Assembly (NCBI RefSeq): GCF_937891315.1
Contig: NZ_CALAGI010000028.1
Location: forward strand, 1 to 21,747
Direction of reading: 5' to 3'
Origin: an uncultured Amaricoccus sp.
Lineage (GTDB): Bacteria > Pseudomonadota > Alphaproteobacteria > Rhodobacterales > Rhodobacteraceae
DNA length: 21,747 nt
Part shown: piece after piece, positions 1 to 8,281 of the stretch
How the letters are laid out: the number at the start of each line of letters is the position of its first letter
Position numbering within the stretch: position 1 is the first letter of the stretch
Made by a program: the position numbers and the translations under genes
Notes under the pieces: generated by a model
Seen by the model: the letters and a program-made list of their open reading frames with translations, nothing else
What the model was told of the DNA's origin: nothing
Databases searched by the model: none

Positions 1-1089
<1,089 letters not shown>

Positions 1090-1239
1090 GGCTGTTCCTC
1101 CGATCGGCCCCGGGCCGTTGTACCTTGATCCTGCGCGGAATCCCGCGCGCGCGCTGGCTCACCTCAAAAGGCGGCGGCGGCGTGGCTCACATTCGGGCAA
1201 GTCCGGGCGCTGTGACAGCCTTTTCGGGTCCGGCCGCAT

Positions 1240-1253
1240 TGGACTTTAGTCCA
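1240..1253. promoter_or_regulatory. Short dyad upstream of the class III alcohol dehydrogenase gene, possible operator
   Basis: The sequence TGGACT-TT-AGTCCA is a perfect 6-bp inverted repeat with a 2-bp spacer. It is an AT-richer island in very GC-rich sequence, about 150 bp upstream of the frmA start and just past the stop of the 69-residue gene. Its size suits a dimeric response regulator or repressor. Paracoccus controls this gene through the FlhRS two-component system, but I cannot show that this is its site. Confidence 0.4.
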
Positions 1254-1291
1254 TTGGCGCGCGCGGGCCCGTTCGTGGCAGGATCAGACGA

Positions 1292-1501
1292 TCAGATATC
1301 GACCTTCTTGTGATCGGAATTCTGGCACTTCCAGTTGGCGATCGTGAAGTTCGGATGAGCAGTCGCCCAGGCCGCGAGTTCGGGCTGGGCCCAGATCATG
1401 CACATGCCCGGACCGGTGTCCTGGGCCAGGTACGAGAGGACGCGCTCCTCGCAGGCGGCCGGATTGGTCTTGAGGCATACGATGAATGCGAGCTCGATCA
1501 T
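1292..1501 (-). CDS. Small four-cysteine protein of unknown function, 69 aa
   Basis: I do not know a name for this protein. The ATG at 1501 is preferred because AGAGGAA lies 7-8 nt upstream; the frame stays open to 1624, but the upstream part looks non-coding. The protein has Cys at 9, 17, 34 and 59, an AHP tripeptide at 48-50 and a WKC at 57-59. There is no clear signal peptide, although residues 1-10 are hydrophobic. The same pattern (C-x7-C, a third Cys, AHP, six residues, W-x-C) occurs at the N-terminus of the metallo-hydrolase encoded at 2284-3306, which suggests a shared small domain. It lies between frmA (same strand) and a divergent secreted-protein gene. Function is unknown; a metal- or redox-related module is possible from the cysteines only. 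Confidence 0.8.
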   Translation of the reverse strand: MIELAFIVCLKTNPAACEERVLSYLAQDTGPGMCMIWAQPELAAWATAHPNFTIANWKCQNSDHKKVDI

Positions 1502-1650
1502 GCACAATTCCTCTTGCCAGGGGTCCCGACAACCGAGACCGTCGCGGGTCAGCGCGCCAGAGCGTTTCCTCCTCGGGAATTGTCCGCCATCCTGCCGAGA
1601 CCGACAAGATGGCAGCGCGAACACCAGGGCGTTTCAGCGGGAAATCCGAG

Positions 1651-2283
1651 ATGAGCACGAAATCTAGGCAAACAAGAGCCGGAATCGCCGCGAAAATCCT
1701 GACCGCGTTTCTGTTCGCGCTGTCTTCCGGCGCCGCCTCGGCCGCGTCTTTCGACGATCCCGACTGGCCTTGCATTCAGCGCAAGGTGCCGACGCTGTCG
1801 GTCGGCCAGATGTGGCCGGGCCCCCCGCCCGAGGGCGACTGGCTTGCCGACCCGGAGCTCGCGCGGCTGGTCGATGTCGTCGCCGCCCGCCGGACCTCGC
1901 TCGACGAGGTGAAGACGCTTGCCGATGCCTACGCGGCCAAGCTGCCGGCCGAGGAGCGTCCGGCGCGCATGGCGCTGCTCTTCGCCGGCGTGCTCGACCG
2001 GATCGACGTCGAACGCGCCCAGATCATCACCGGGATCGGCCGCTACGCGCACAAGCAGGCGGATGTCTCGACCCGCGTGAAGGCGCGCGAGGCCGAGATC
2101 GCGACGCTGGAGGCGGCCCCGGAGCCCGATCTCGACAAGGTCGAGGAGATGCGCGACACGCTGAACTGGGACATCCGGGTCTATCGCGAGCGAGCGCAGG
2201 CCCTGACCTATGTCTGCGAGACGCCGGTCCTGCTGGAGCAGCGCGCCTTTGCCATCGCCCGGATTCTGGCGGCGGTCAGCTGA
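1651..2283 (+). CDS. Secreted, mostly helical protein of unknown function, 210 aa
   Basis: I do not recognise a named family. The ATG at 1651 starts a protein with a typical signal peptide (positive residues, hydrophobic core at about 12-24, AASA before the likely cleavage at about 31). The mature part is charged and helix-prone, with possible coiled-coil stretches at about 85-180. It holds just two cysteines, Cys41 near the mature N-terminus and Cys189 near the C-terminus, which could form a disulfide in the periplasm. Upstream in-frame starts exist (for example ATG 1609), but they would bury the signal peptide. The Shine-Dalgarno before 1651 is weak. Its stop codon abuts the stop of the convergent metallo-hydrolase gene with no intervening base. 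The context suggests a role with the quinoprotein accessory genes. Confidence 0.8.
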   Translation: MSTKSRQTRAGIAAKILTAFLFALSSGAASAASFDDPDWPCIQRKVPTLSVGQMWPGPPPEGDWLADPELARLVDVVAARRTSLDEVKTLADAYAAKLPAEERPARMALLFAGVLDRIDVERAQIITGIGRYAHKQADVSTRVKAREAEIATLEAAPEPDLDKVEEMRDTLNWDIRVYRERAQALTYVCETPVLLEQRAFAIARILAAVS

Positions 2284-3306
2284 CTATTCCCACTCCAGCT
2301 CGCGATAGACGGCGGTCGCGTTCCGCGTGTTGAACTCGTCGAACAGCACCCAGTCGCCGCGCAGATCCTGACCGATCCGCGGCGCGGCCTCGGTCAGGCT
2401 CTCGCCCCGGGCGAGAGCCGCGCGCGTCTCGCCGACCAGCCCGGCCAGATAGTCCCGGGTCGCCGCCGCCCCTTCCGGCCAGGGCAGCGACGGCGCGCCA
2501 TGCCCCGGAACGATGCGCGCCGCCGGCCGCGCGGCCAGCGCGTCGAGCAGCGCGATCCAGCCGAGGGCCGATCCATCGACCGAGGGCGCATGATGCTGGA
2601 ACACCAGATCGCCCATCCACCAGGTCCCGGTGTCCGTGTCGAGCACGGTCAGGTCGTTGTCGGTATGTGCCGTCGGATGCGCTTCGAGCAGCAGGACACG
2701 CCCGCCGAGGTCGATTTCGCGGCGGTCCGCCACCGTCTCGTCCGGCAGGACGATATCGCCACCGAGCGCGGCGAGCGGGCCGATCTGGCGAACCAGCGCC
2801 TCGGAATAGGTCTCACTCCGGTTGAGCAGCGCGTCGGGCAGGCGGGCGTGGCCGACGACCTTGGCGCCGGCCTCGCGAAACAGCGCGGCGCCGATGACAT
2901 GATCGGGATGCATATGGGTCAAGATGACCCAACCGATCGGAAGCTCGGTGCGGGCGCGGATCGCGGCGTAGAGCGCCTCGGCGACACCGCGCGAGCCGCC
3001 GGCATCGATCACCGCCACCGCGTCGCGGCCGATGACGAAGCCGATATTGGCCTCGTCGCCCGCGTTCTCCGGGCTCGGCATCTCGTCGCGGCCGCGATGG
3101 ACAAAGACGCCGGGCGCGACCTCGGTCACCGCGAGCGGAGCCACCGCCGTCGCCGGATCGGCGCAGGACCAGCCGCGCGGCACCGCCGCCGGATGCGCCG
3201 CGGCCCAAGCGCGCGCGCGCGCCTCGACGCAGGCGCCGGGCAACAGGTGCCGGGCGCAGGTCTCCGGCATGTCGCGCAGGCAGAGTTCGAGCAGAAGATC
3301 GATCAT
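2284..3306 (-). CDS. Metallo-beta-lactamase-fold hydrolase, quinoprotein relay system zinc metallohydrolase type
   Basis: The 340-residue product has all the zinc-site motifs of the metallo-beta-lactamase fold: THMHPDH at 130-136 (His131, His133, Asp135, His136), His214 (AHTDND), Asp233 (MGDLVF) and His269 (VPGHGAP). Relatives of this type are found beside PQQ-dependent alcohol dehydrogenases and SoxYZ-like carriers; their reaction is not established. An N-terminal segment of about 48 residues carries four cysteines (9, 17, 26, 48) and resembles the whole of the nearby 69-residue protein. No classical signal peptide is visible. ATG at 3306 is taken as the start; a TTG at 3321 is possible and neither has a strong Shine-Dalgarno. 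It is divergent from the SoxYZ-like gene (77 bp between starts) and convergent with the 210-residue gene. Confidence 0.9.
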   Translation of the reverse strand: MIDLLLELCLRDMPETCARHLLPGACVEARARAWAAAHPAAVPRGWSCADPATAVAPLAVTEVAPGVFVHRGRDEMPSPENAGDEANIGFVIGRDAVAVIDAGGSRGVAEALYAAIRARTELPIGWVILTHMHPDHVIGAALFREAGAKVVGHARLPDALLNRSETYSEALVRQIGPLAALGGDIVLPDETVADRREIDLGGRVLLLEAHPTAHTDNDLTVLDTDTGTWWMGDLVFQHHAPSVDGSALGWIALLDALAARPAARIVPGHGAPSLPWPEGAAATRDYLAGLVGETRAALARGESLTEAAPRIGQDLRGDWVLFDEFNTRNATAVYRELEWE

Positions 3307-3383
3307 CTCGGGGCACACCAATGTCGGATTTCGCGGCGGGCACGGCTGGCGTAGACTGGACGTTCAGCAAAGGAACCCGCGCC

Positions 3384-4187
3384 ATGACCCCGCCGATCTG
3401 GATCGCCGCCTTCCTCGCGCTCCTGCTGCCGCTGCCCGCGCTCGCGGACGAGGCGCCGATGGCTCCGAGCCCGACCTGGGACGAGATCCGGGTCGATGTC
3501 GTCGGCGACGGGCCGATCCTCGACGGGGCGGACCTCCTTCGACTGGAGGCCCCGACCCGGGCCGAGGACGCGGCAATCGTTCCGATCCACATCACCCAAC
3601 TGGAGGGAACCGCGCCGATCACCCGGTTGACCCTGGTCGTCGACGAGAATCCGGCGCCGGTGGTCGCGGTGTTCGACTTCGGGCCGGCGATGGGACCGAT
3701 CGATCTCGAGACGCGGATCCGGGTCAATGTCTATTCCAACGTGCGCGTGATCGCCCAGACGGCGGACGGCCAGCTCCACATGACCGGGCGCTTCGTCAAG
3801 GCGTCGGGCGGGTGCTCCGCCCCGGCTTCCAAGGACGCGGCGGCTGCTCTGGCCGCGCTCGGCAAGATGAAGGCCCGCTGGTTCGACGCCACACCCTCGC
3901 AGGCGGGTACGCGGCGCGAGGCACAGGTGATGCTGCGGCATCCGAACTATTCCGGCCTGCAGCGCAACCAGATCACCCATCTTTTCATACCGGCGAAATT
4001 CGTGAACCTGATGGAGGTGCGCCAGGGATCGGAGCTGCTCTTCAGCATGGAGGGCGGCATCTCGATCAGCGAGGACCCGACCTTCCGCTTCCGCTACACC
4101 GATTCCGGCCAGGGCGAGGCGCTGGAGGTCCATGCGACCGACACCGACGGCGGCGTCTTCGACGCGAGTTTCCCGCTCGGAAGTTGA
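3384..4187 (+). CDS. Quinoprotein dehydrogenase-associated SoxYZ-like carrier protein
   Basis: The 267-residue product is a fusion of SoxY-like and SoxZ-like domains exported by a signal peptide (hydrophobic core at about 5-19, ALA-DE cleavage near 21). The SoxY half ends in SGGCSAP with Cys144, matching the carrier cysteine of the SoxY GGC motif. The second half (about 178-267) has the SoxZ-like pattern with VMLRHPNYSG and FIPAKFVN. In the thiosulfate Sox system SoxYZ carries substrate on that cysteine; fused homologues occur in PQQ-alcohol dehydrogenase loci, where the cargo is unknown. The ATG at 3384 is chosen because AAAGGA precedes it and it starts the signal peptide; the frame is open from 3321. 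There is no thiosulfate-oxidation gene (soxA, soxB, soxX) in the window, so a sulfur-oxidation role is unlikely here. Confidence 0.92.
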   Translation: MTPPIWIAAFLALLLPLPALADEAPMAPSPTWDEIRVDVVGDGPILDGADLLRLEAPTRAEDAAIVPIHITQLEGTAPITRLTLVVDENPAPVVAVFDFGPAMGPIDLETRIRVNVYSNVRVIAQTADGQLHMTGRFVKASGGCSAPASKDAAAALAALGKMKARWFDATPSQAGTRREAQVMLRHPNYSGLQRNQITHLFIPAKFVNLMEVRQGSELLFSMEGGISISEDPTFRFRYTDSGQGEALEVHATDTDGGVFDASFPLGS

Positions 4188-4202
4188 GCGCGGCCAGACG
4201 CG

Positions 4203-4225
4203 CCGGACCGGCCCGTCCGGGTTTT
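4203..4225 (+). terminator. Intrinsic terminator after the SoxYZ-like gene
   Basis: CCGGAC (4203-4208), a 6-nt loop and GTCCGG (4215-4220) form a GC stem followed by GTTTT. It starts 16 nt after the SoxYZ-like stop codon and sits between two convergent genes. Confidence 0.6.
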
Positions 4226-4236
4226 CAAACAGCCTC

Positions 4237-4596
4237 TCAGAAGCAGCGCACATCGCCCTCGGCCTGGGCCCGGCGCAGGTCGCGGACAAACTCGTTCGCG
4301 CTGGCGGCGTCGCGCATCATGCCGACCCGCTCGCCGGAGACCTGACGCATCGAGAGCACGGTCTCGGCGTCGACATAGCGCTCGTAGGGCAGGATCGAGG
4401 CGATGACGTCGATCGAGCAGGAGCAGCGGCGCAGCGCCTCGCGGGTCTGGCCGTTGGTCGCCATGCAGACGAAAACATAATCCGCGCGCGCCTCGGTCGG
4501 ATAGTCGTTGGCCGCCGCGCCGGCCTGTTGCGCGGACACGGGCGCGCCCGGAATCGCGAGGCAGACGAGCGCGGCCAAGGCAAGGAAACGCCGCAT
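4237..4596 (-). CDS. Secreted cysteine-containing protein of unknown function, 119 aa
   Basis: The product begins with a clear signal peptide (MRRF, hydrophobic to about 19, VSA-QQ cleavage near 22) and is therefore probably periplasmic. The mature part has Cys44 (VFVCMATNG), a CSC at 58-60 and Cys118 next to the C-terminal Phe. There is no CxxCH, so it is not a c-type cytochrome. The pattern YVFVCMATNGQT...RRCSCSIDVIAS...ETVLSMRQ recalls a conserved hypothetical seen near quinoprotein accessory genes; I have no function for it. A strong AAGGAGGA lies 6 nt before ATG 4596, inside the end of the upstream gene. Only one base separates it from the 224-residue gene, so the two are translationally coupled. 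It converges with the SoxYZ-like gene. Confidence 0.85.
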   Translation of the reverse strand: MRRFLALAALVCLAIPGAPVSAQQAGAAANDYPTEARADYVFVCMATNGQTREALRRCSCSIDVIASILPYERYVDAETVLSMRQVSGERVGMMRDAASANEFVRDLRRAQAEGDVRCF

Positions 4597-4597
4597 T

Positions 4598-5272
4598 TCA
4601 GTCCTCCTTTTCCACCCCGTCGAGATGAACGGCGAGCCGCATCAGAGGCTCGCCCTTCGGTCCCGGCCCGGTGACCGAATCCATGGAGACGAATTCGCCC
4701 GGTACCGCGTCGCTCATCACGAAGCTGATCTCAAGCTGGGCGAAGGGGCCCATCTTCTCGCGATTGCCGTCGCCGGCGAAGGGCTTGAAGCTGACCCGGC
4801 GCGCGGGAACTGTCCGGCCGTCATAGGTCGCATCGACCGGCGTCACGCTGTCCTGCGCGCCGAGCGCCTCGCGCATGCGGTTGCGGATATAGAACGGGCT
4901 GCCGCCGGTCAGGGCGGCCATCGCGCGCACGTTCTGCTCCATGAAGACCATGAATATCGGATTGCCGGCGTCGGCGGGAAACGGATCGAAGGTCTCGTCG
5001 CGCGCGCCGTCGTTGAGCGCGACGACCACCGCGCGCTTGCCGTCCGCCCCGGCGCGCATGTCGAGCCGCGCCACGCCGTCGGTCACCGCGCTGAGCTTGT
5101 CAGGCGGGAAATCGCCCCGCCGCTCGAAGCCGTAGACCAGTTCCTGGCCGGTCTCGACCGAGTCAAGGACACCCAGCGCGAACAGCCGGTCCTGCGCCTC
5201 GCCCGCGACGGCGGCGTTCCCGAACGCCAGCAGCCCGGCGATCGCGAGCCCCCTGAGCGGATGAAGCGGCAT
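4598..5272 (-). CDS. Secreted protein of unknown function, 224 aa
   Basis: I do not recognise a family. The ATG at 5272 gives a signal peptide (hydrophobic at about 6-20, AVA-GEA cleavage near 23) and has GGGAG about 10 nt upstream; the open frame reaches 5326 but those residues would precede the signal peptide. The mature protein has no cysteine and no visible membrane segment. It reads as a mixed alpha/beta domain (RAVVVALNDG, NPIFMVFMEQNVRAMA, SPFYIRNRM, QLEISFVMSD). It is the first gene of a two-gene unit with the 119-residue secreted protein. A promoter-like sequence lies just upstream at 5299-5326. It sits on the far side of the SoxYZ-like gene from the metallo-hydrolase, so a shared periplasmic role is plausible but not shown. 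Confidence 0.82.
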   Translation of the reverse strand: MPLHPLRGLAIAGLLAFGNAAVAGEAQDRLFALGVLDSVETGQELVYGFERRGDFPPDKLSAVTDGVARLDMRAGADGKRAVVVALNDGARDETFDPFPADAGNPIFMVFMEQNVRAMAALTGGSPFYIRNRMREALGAQDSVTPVDATYDGRTVPARRVSFKPFAGDGNREKMGPFAQLEISFVMSDAVPGEFVSMDSVTGPGPKGEPLMRLAVHLDGVEKED

Positions 5273-5298
5273 GTTTCGACTCCCAAGGCGATGGGTAA

Positions 5299-5326
5299 AT
5301 CTTAGCCATCGGCACGGCGGCGGCAA
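5299..5326 (-). promoter_or_regulatory. Sigma-70-like promoter for the two secreted-protein genes
   Basis: Read on the minus strand, TTGCCG (5326-5321) and TAAGAT (5304-5299) are 16 bp apart, each matching 4 of 6 consensus bases. It is 27 bp before the start codon at 5272 and follows the end of the ABC permease gene. This is a pattern match only. Confidence 0.4.
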
Positions 5327-5401
5327 TCGGCCAGCCCCGGGCCTGCGACCTTTGTCCTGATCGGAATCGGGCTTCTCACCGAAAGATGACCGGTCCGCGG
5401 T

Positions 5402-6163
5402 TCAGTCGCGGATCTTGTAGCCCGTGCGGAACATCCAGCCGATGACGGCGAGGCAGGCGAGCGTGAAGGCCGAGATCGCAAGCAGGCTGAGCCCGACCCC
5501 GACGTCCGACAGGCCGAAGAACGACCAGCGGAAGCCCGAGATCAGATAGACCACCGGATTGAACAGCGCGATCGTCCGCCACGGCGCGGGCAGCATGTCG
5601 ATCGAATAGAATGCGCCGCCGAGAAACACCAGCGGCGAGACGATCAGCATCGGAACCAGCTGCAACTGCTCGAAATTCTTCGCCCACAAACCGATGATGA
5701 AACCGAAGAGGCTGAAGCTGACGCAGGTCAGCGCGAGGAACCCGAGCATCCAAACGGGATGCTTCACCGGCAATTCGACGAACAGATTGGCGGTCAGGTA
5801 GATGATGAATCCGATGGAGAAGGCCTTGGTCGCCGCCGCTCCGACATAGCCGATCACCATTTCCCGATACGAGATCGGCGCCGACAGGAGTTCGTAGATT
5901 GTGCCGACGAACTTCGGGAAATAGATGCCGAACGCGCCGTTGGTGATGCTCTGGGTCAGCACGGTCAGCATGATGAGGCCGGGCACGATGAAGGCGCCGT
6001 AGGCGATGCCCTCGACCTCCTGGATACGCCCGCCGATCGCGGCGCCGAACACCACGAAATAGAGCGCGGTCGAGATGACGGGCGAGACGAGGCTCTGCCA
6101 CAGCGTGCGGAAGGTGCGCGCCATCTCCTTGTTGTAGATCGCCCCGATCGCCCGGCCGTTCAT
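5402..6163 (-). CDS. yadH: ABC-2 type exporter permease, YadH-like
   Basis: The 253-residue membrane protein of the ABC-2 superfamily has about six hydrophobic segments, including those around LYFVVFGAAIGG, FIVPGLIMLTVLTQSI, FLALTCVSFSLFGFIIGLWA, LIVSPLVFLGGAFYSIDMLP and the C-terminal LLAISAFTLACLAVIGWMF. The motifs FIVPGLIM, LGGAFYS and FNPVVYLISGFRW match E. coli YadH, which is 256 residues. It would form the inner-membrane channel of an exporter with the ATPase just upstream; the substrate is unknown. Its ATG (6163) overlaps the ATPase stop by 4 nt (ATGA), a sign of translational coupling. It is the last gene of the trmJ-ctaA-yadG-yadH run. No convincing intrinsic terminator is seen after it. 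Confidence 0.92.
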   Translation of the reverse strand: MNGRAIGAIYNKEMARTFRTLWQSLVSPVISTALYFVVFGAAIGGRIQEVEGIAYGAFIVPGLIMLTVLTQSITNGAFGIYFPKFVGTIYELLSAPISYREMVIGYVGAAATKAFSIGFIIYLTANLFVELPVKHPVWMLGFLALTCVSFSLFGFIIGLWAKNFEQLQLVPMLIVSPLVFLGGAFYSIDMLPAPWRTIALFNPVVYLISGFRWSFFGLSDVGVGLSLLAISAFTLACLAVIGWMFRTGYKIRD

Positions 6164-7086
6164 GCGCCCTCCTTCACCAGACTGACGAAGATATCCTCGA
6201 GCGAATCCTGCTCGGTGCGCAGATCGCGCAAGCCGAGCCCCGCCGCCGTCAGGTCGCGCAGCAGCGAGGCGATGCCAGTCCGCGCCGCGCCGGTATCGTA
6301 GGAATATTCGAGCTCGCCGCCGTCCGCGCCGAGGACGAGCCCGTAGTCCGCGAGCGAGTCCGGCACCGCGGAAATCGGCGCGCGCAATTCGATCGTCAGG
6401 CGCTTGCGGCCCATGCGGCGCATCAGCGTCGCCTTGTCCTCGACCAGCAGGACGCGGCCGCCGTTGATGACCCCCACGCGGTCGGCGATGGCCTCGGCTT
6501 CCTCGATATAGTGGGTGGTCAGGATGATGGTGGTCCCGCCCGCGCGCAGTTCGCGCACGATCTCCCACATGCTCTTGCGCAACTCGACATCGACCCCGGC
6601 CGTCGGCTCGTCCAGAAACAGCACCCGCGGCTTGTGCGACAGCGCCTTGGCGATCAGCACCCGGCGCATCATGCCCCCCGACAGCTCCTTGATAATCGCG
6701 TCGCGCTTGTCCCACAGCGAGAGGCGGCGCAGCAACTCCTCGAGATAGCCGTCGTCGGGCGGCTTGCCGAACAACCCGCGCGAGAAGCGGGTGGTGTTCA
6801 TCACAGTCTCGAAGATTTCGAGCTTCACCTCCTGCGGCACCAGCCCGATCAGCGCCCGCGCCGCGCGATAGTCGCGGACCACGTCGTGCCCGCCAACGGT
6901 GATCCGGCCATCCGTCAGCGAGGTGATCCCGCAGATCGTCGAGATCAGCGTGGTCTTGCCCGCGCCGTTCGGCCCGAGCAGCGCCAGGATCTCGCCCTCC
7001 TCTATGGCGAGATCGACGCCGCGCAGCGCCTCGAGGCCCGAGCCATAGACCTTGCGCGCCCGCTCGACGGAGACGATCGGCGCCAT
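6160..7086 (-). CDS. yadG: ABC exporter ATP-binding protein, YadG-like
   Basis: The 308-residue nucleotide-binding subunit pairs with the YadH-like permease. Visible motifs are Walker A GPNGAGKTT at 38-46, the Q-loop VPQE at 83-86, signature LSGGM at 135-139, Walker B RVLFLDE at 154-160 and the H-loop His192 (TTHYIEEAE). A C-terminal accessory domain of about 80 residues follows the catalytic core and ends in SLEDIFVSLVKEG, as in E. coli YadG, which is also 308 residues. ATG 7086 lies two bases after the ctaA stop codon, so translation is coupled to heme A synthase. The substrate is unknown. The link to ctaA is positional only. Confidence 0.94.
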   Translation of the reverse strand: MAPIVSVERARKVYGSGLEALRGVDLAIEEGEILALLGPNGAGKTTLISTICGITSLTDGRITVGGHDVVRDYRAARALIGLVPQEVKLEIFETVMNTTRFSRGLFGKPPDDGYLEELLRRLSLWDKRDAIIKELSGGMMRRVLIAKALSHKPRVLFLDEPTAGVDVELRKSMWEIVRELRAGGTTIILTTHYIEEAEAIADRVGVINGGRVLLVEDKATLMRRMGRKRLTIELRAPISAVPDSLADYGLVLGADGGELEYSYDTGAARTGIASLLRDLTAAGLGLRDLRTEQDSLEDIFVSLVKEGA

Positions 7087-7088
7087 GC

Positions 7089-8222
7089 TCAGCCCCGCGC
7101 GATGCGCTGGGCCGGCGGGTAGAGCGCCGTGAAGCGCGCTCGCACGATCAGGGTGAAGAGAGCGACCGCGCCGATCTGATGCGGCAGCGCCACCTGCCAG
7201 GGCGCGGCGTAGAGCACCGTCGCGATGCCGAGCGCCACCTGCAGGAGCCCCATATGCAACACCGCCGCGAAGGCGGCGCGCAGCGAGGCGAGCGCGCTCG
7301 CCCGCGCGCGCCAGAAGGCGATGATGATGAGAAGCAGGAGGAGATAGCCGACCACGCGGTGGTTGAATTGTGCCAGACCGGGATTGTCGAGGAAGTTGCG
7401 CCATGCCGGCCGCAGATCGAAGGCGCCCGGCGGTACCAGTTGGCCGGCCATCAGCGGCCATTCCGGATAGGCCCGACCCGCGTCGATGCCGGCGACGAGC
7501 GCCCCGAGCACCACCTGCGCGAAGGCGACGACGATCAGCGCGGTCCCCCAGGCCATCAGCCCCTCGTTCCTCTGCCGCCGCGCCCGCAGCAGATCCGCCT
7601 CCTCGCGCCGCAAGGACAGAACGTACCAGGCGATGAGGCCGAGGATGGCGAAGGCGAGGCCGAGATGGATGGCGAGGCGGTAGGAGGCGACGCTGGTCAT
7701 TTCGCCGGTGAGGCCGGACGCGACCATCCACCAGCCGATCGCCCCCTGCGCGCCGCCGAGGATCCCGAGCCCGAGCAGCCGCGGCGTCCAGCCGACGGGA
7801 ATCCGCCGCCGCGCCAGAAACCAGACGAAGCCCAGAGCCCAGACCACGCCGATCAGCCGGCCAAGCTGGCGGTGGCCCCATTCCCACCAGTAGATCGACT
7901 TGAATTCCGCCAGCGTCATATGGGGATTGAGGATCCCCGCCTGCGGGGTGGCGCGGTATTTGTCGAACTCCGCCGTCCAGGTCGCGTCGTCCATTGGCGG
8001 CAGCGCGCCGGTCACCGGTCGCCATTCGGTGATCGACAGGCCGGAATCGGTCAGCCGCGTGACGCCGCCGACCGCGATCATCACGGCGACCAGCGCGAAC
8101 AGGACCATCAGCCAGACCGAGATCGCCCGCCGCGCCGAGGGCGGCCGGCGGGCCGGCACGGGCGCGGGCGGTGGCGGCGCCTCGGCGCCGACCTCCTCGA
8201 AAATGCTGCGGGTCTTGGTCAT
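7089..8222 (-). CDS. ctaA: Heme A synthase (CtaA/COX15 family)
   Basis: This inner-membrane enzyme oxidises the C8 methyl of heme O to the formyl group of heme A, needed for aa3-type cytochrome oxidase. The 377-residue protein has about eight hydrophobic segments. Family signatures are GGVTRLTDSGLSITEWRPVTG at about 52-72, WWEWGHRQLGR with His117, and further conserved histidines in RLAIHLGLAF, QFNHRVVGY and ALPHQIGA, which are the heme ligands expected in the two-fold repeated fold. A proline/alanine-rich cytoplasmic N-terminus precedes the first helix. GGAGG lies 7 nt before ATG 8222. It is 59 nt downstream of trmJ and 2 nt upstream of an ABC exporter ATPase. No other cytochrome oxidase assembly gene is in the window. 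Confidence 0.97.
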   Translation of the reverse strand: MTKTRSIFEEVGAEAPPPPAPVPARRPPSARRAISVWLMVLFALVAVMIAVGGVTRLTDSGLSITEWRPVTGALPPMDDATWTAEFDKYRATPQAGILNPHMTLAEFKSIYWWEWGHRQLGRLIGVVWALGFVWFLARRRIPVGWTPRLLGLGILGGAQGAIGWWMVASGLTGEMTSVASYRLAIHLGLAFAILGLIAWYVLSLRREEADLLRARRQRNEGLMAWGTALIVVAFAQVVLGALVAGIDAGRAYPEWPLMAGQLVPPGAFDLRPAWRNFLDNPGLAQFNHRVVGYLLLLLIIIAFWRARASALASLRAAFAAVLHMGLLQVALGIATVLYAAPWQVALPHQIGAVALFTLIVRARFTALYPPAQRIARG

Positions 8223-8281
8223 CGCTGGCCTCCGGGCGGGCAGGCCCCGGATCTATGCGCGGGATCCGGGCCCGACAAGCG

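Noticed and set aside
1504..1583. Inverted pair ACAATTCC / GGAATTGT in the divergent region before the 210-aa gene
   Set aside because: The arms are 64 bp apart and short; chance occurrence cannot be excluded. The nearby GCCATC/GATGGC pair (1586-1613) is equally weak.
3307..3383. TTCGCG-16-TAGACT as the SoxYZ-like gene promoter
   Set aside because: The -35 match is poor. A promoter must lie in this 77-bp divergent space or nearby, but I cannot place it.
8243..8272. Inverted repeat between trmJ and ctaA as a terminator
   Set aside because: A stem of about 10 bp with a bulge is present but no T tract follows on either strand, and the ctaA Shine-Dalgarno lies just downstream; insufficient for a terminator call.
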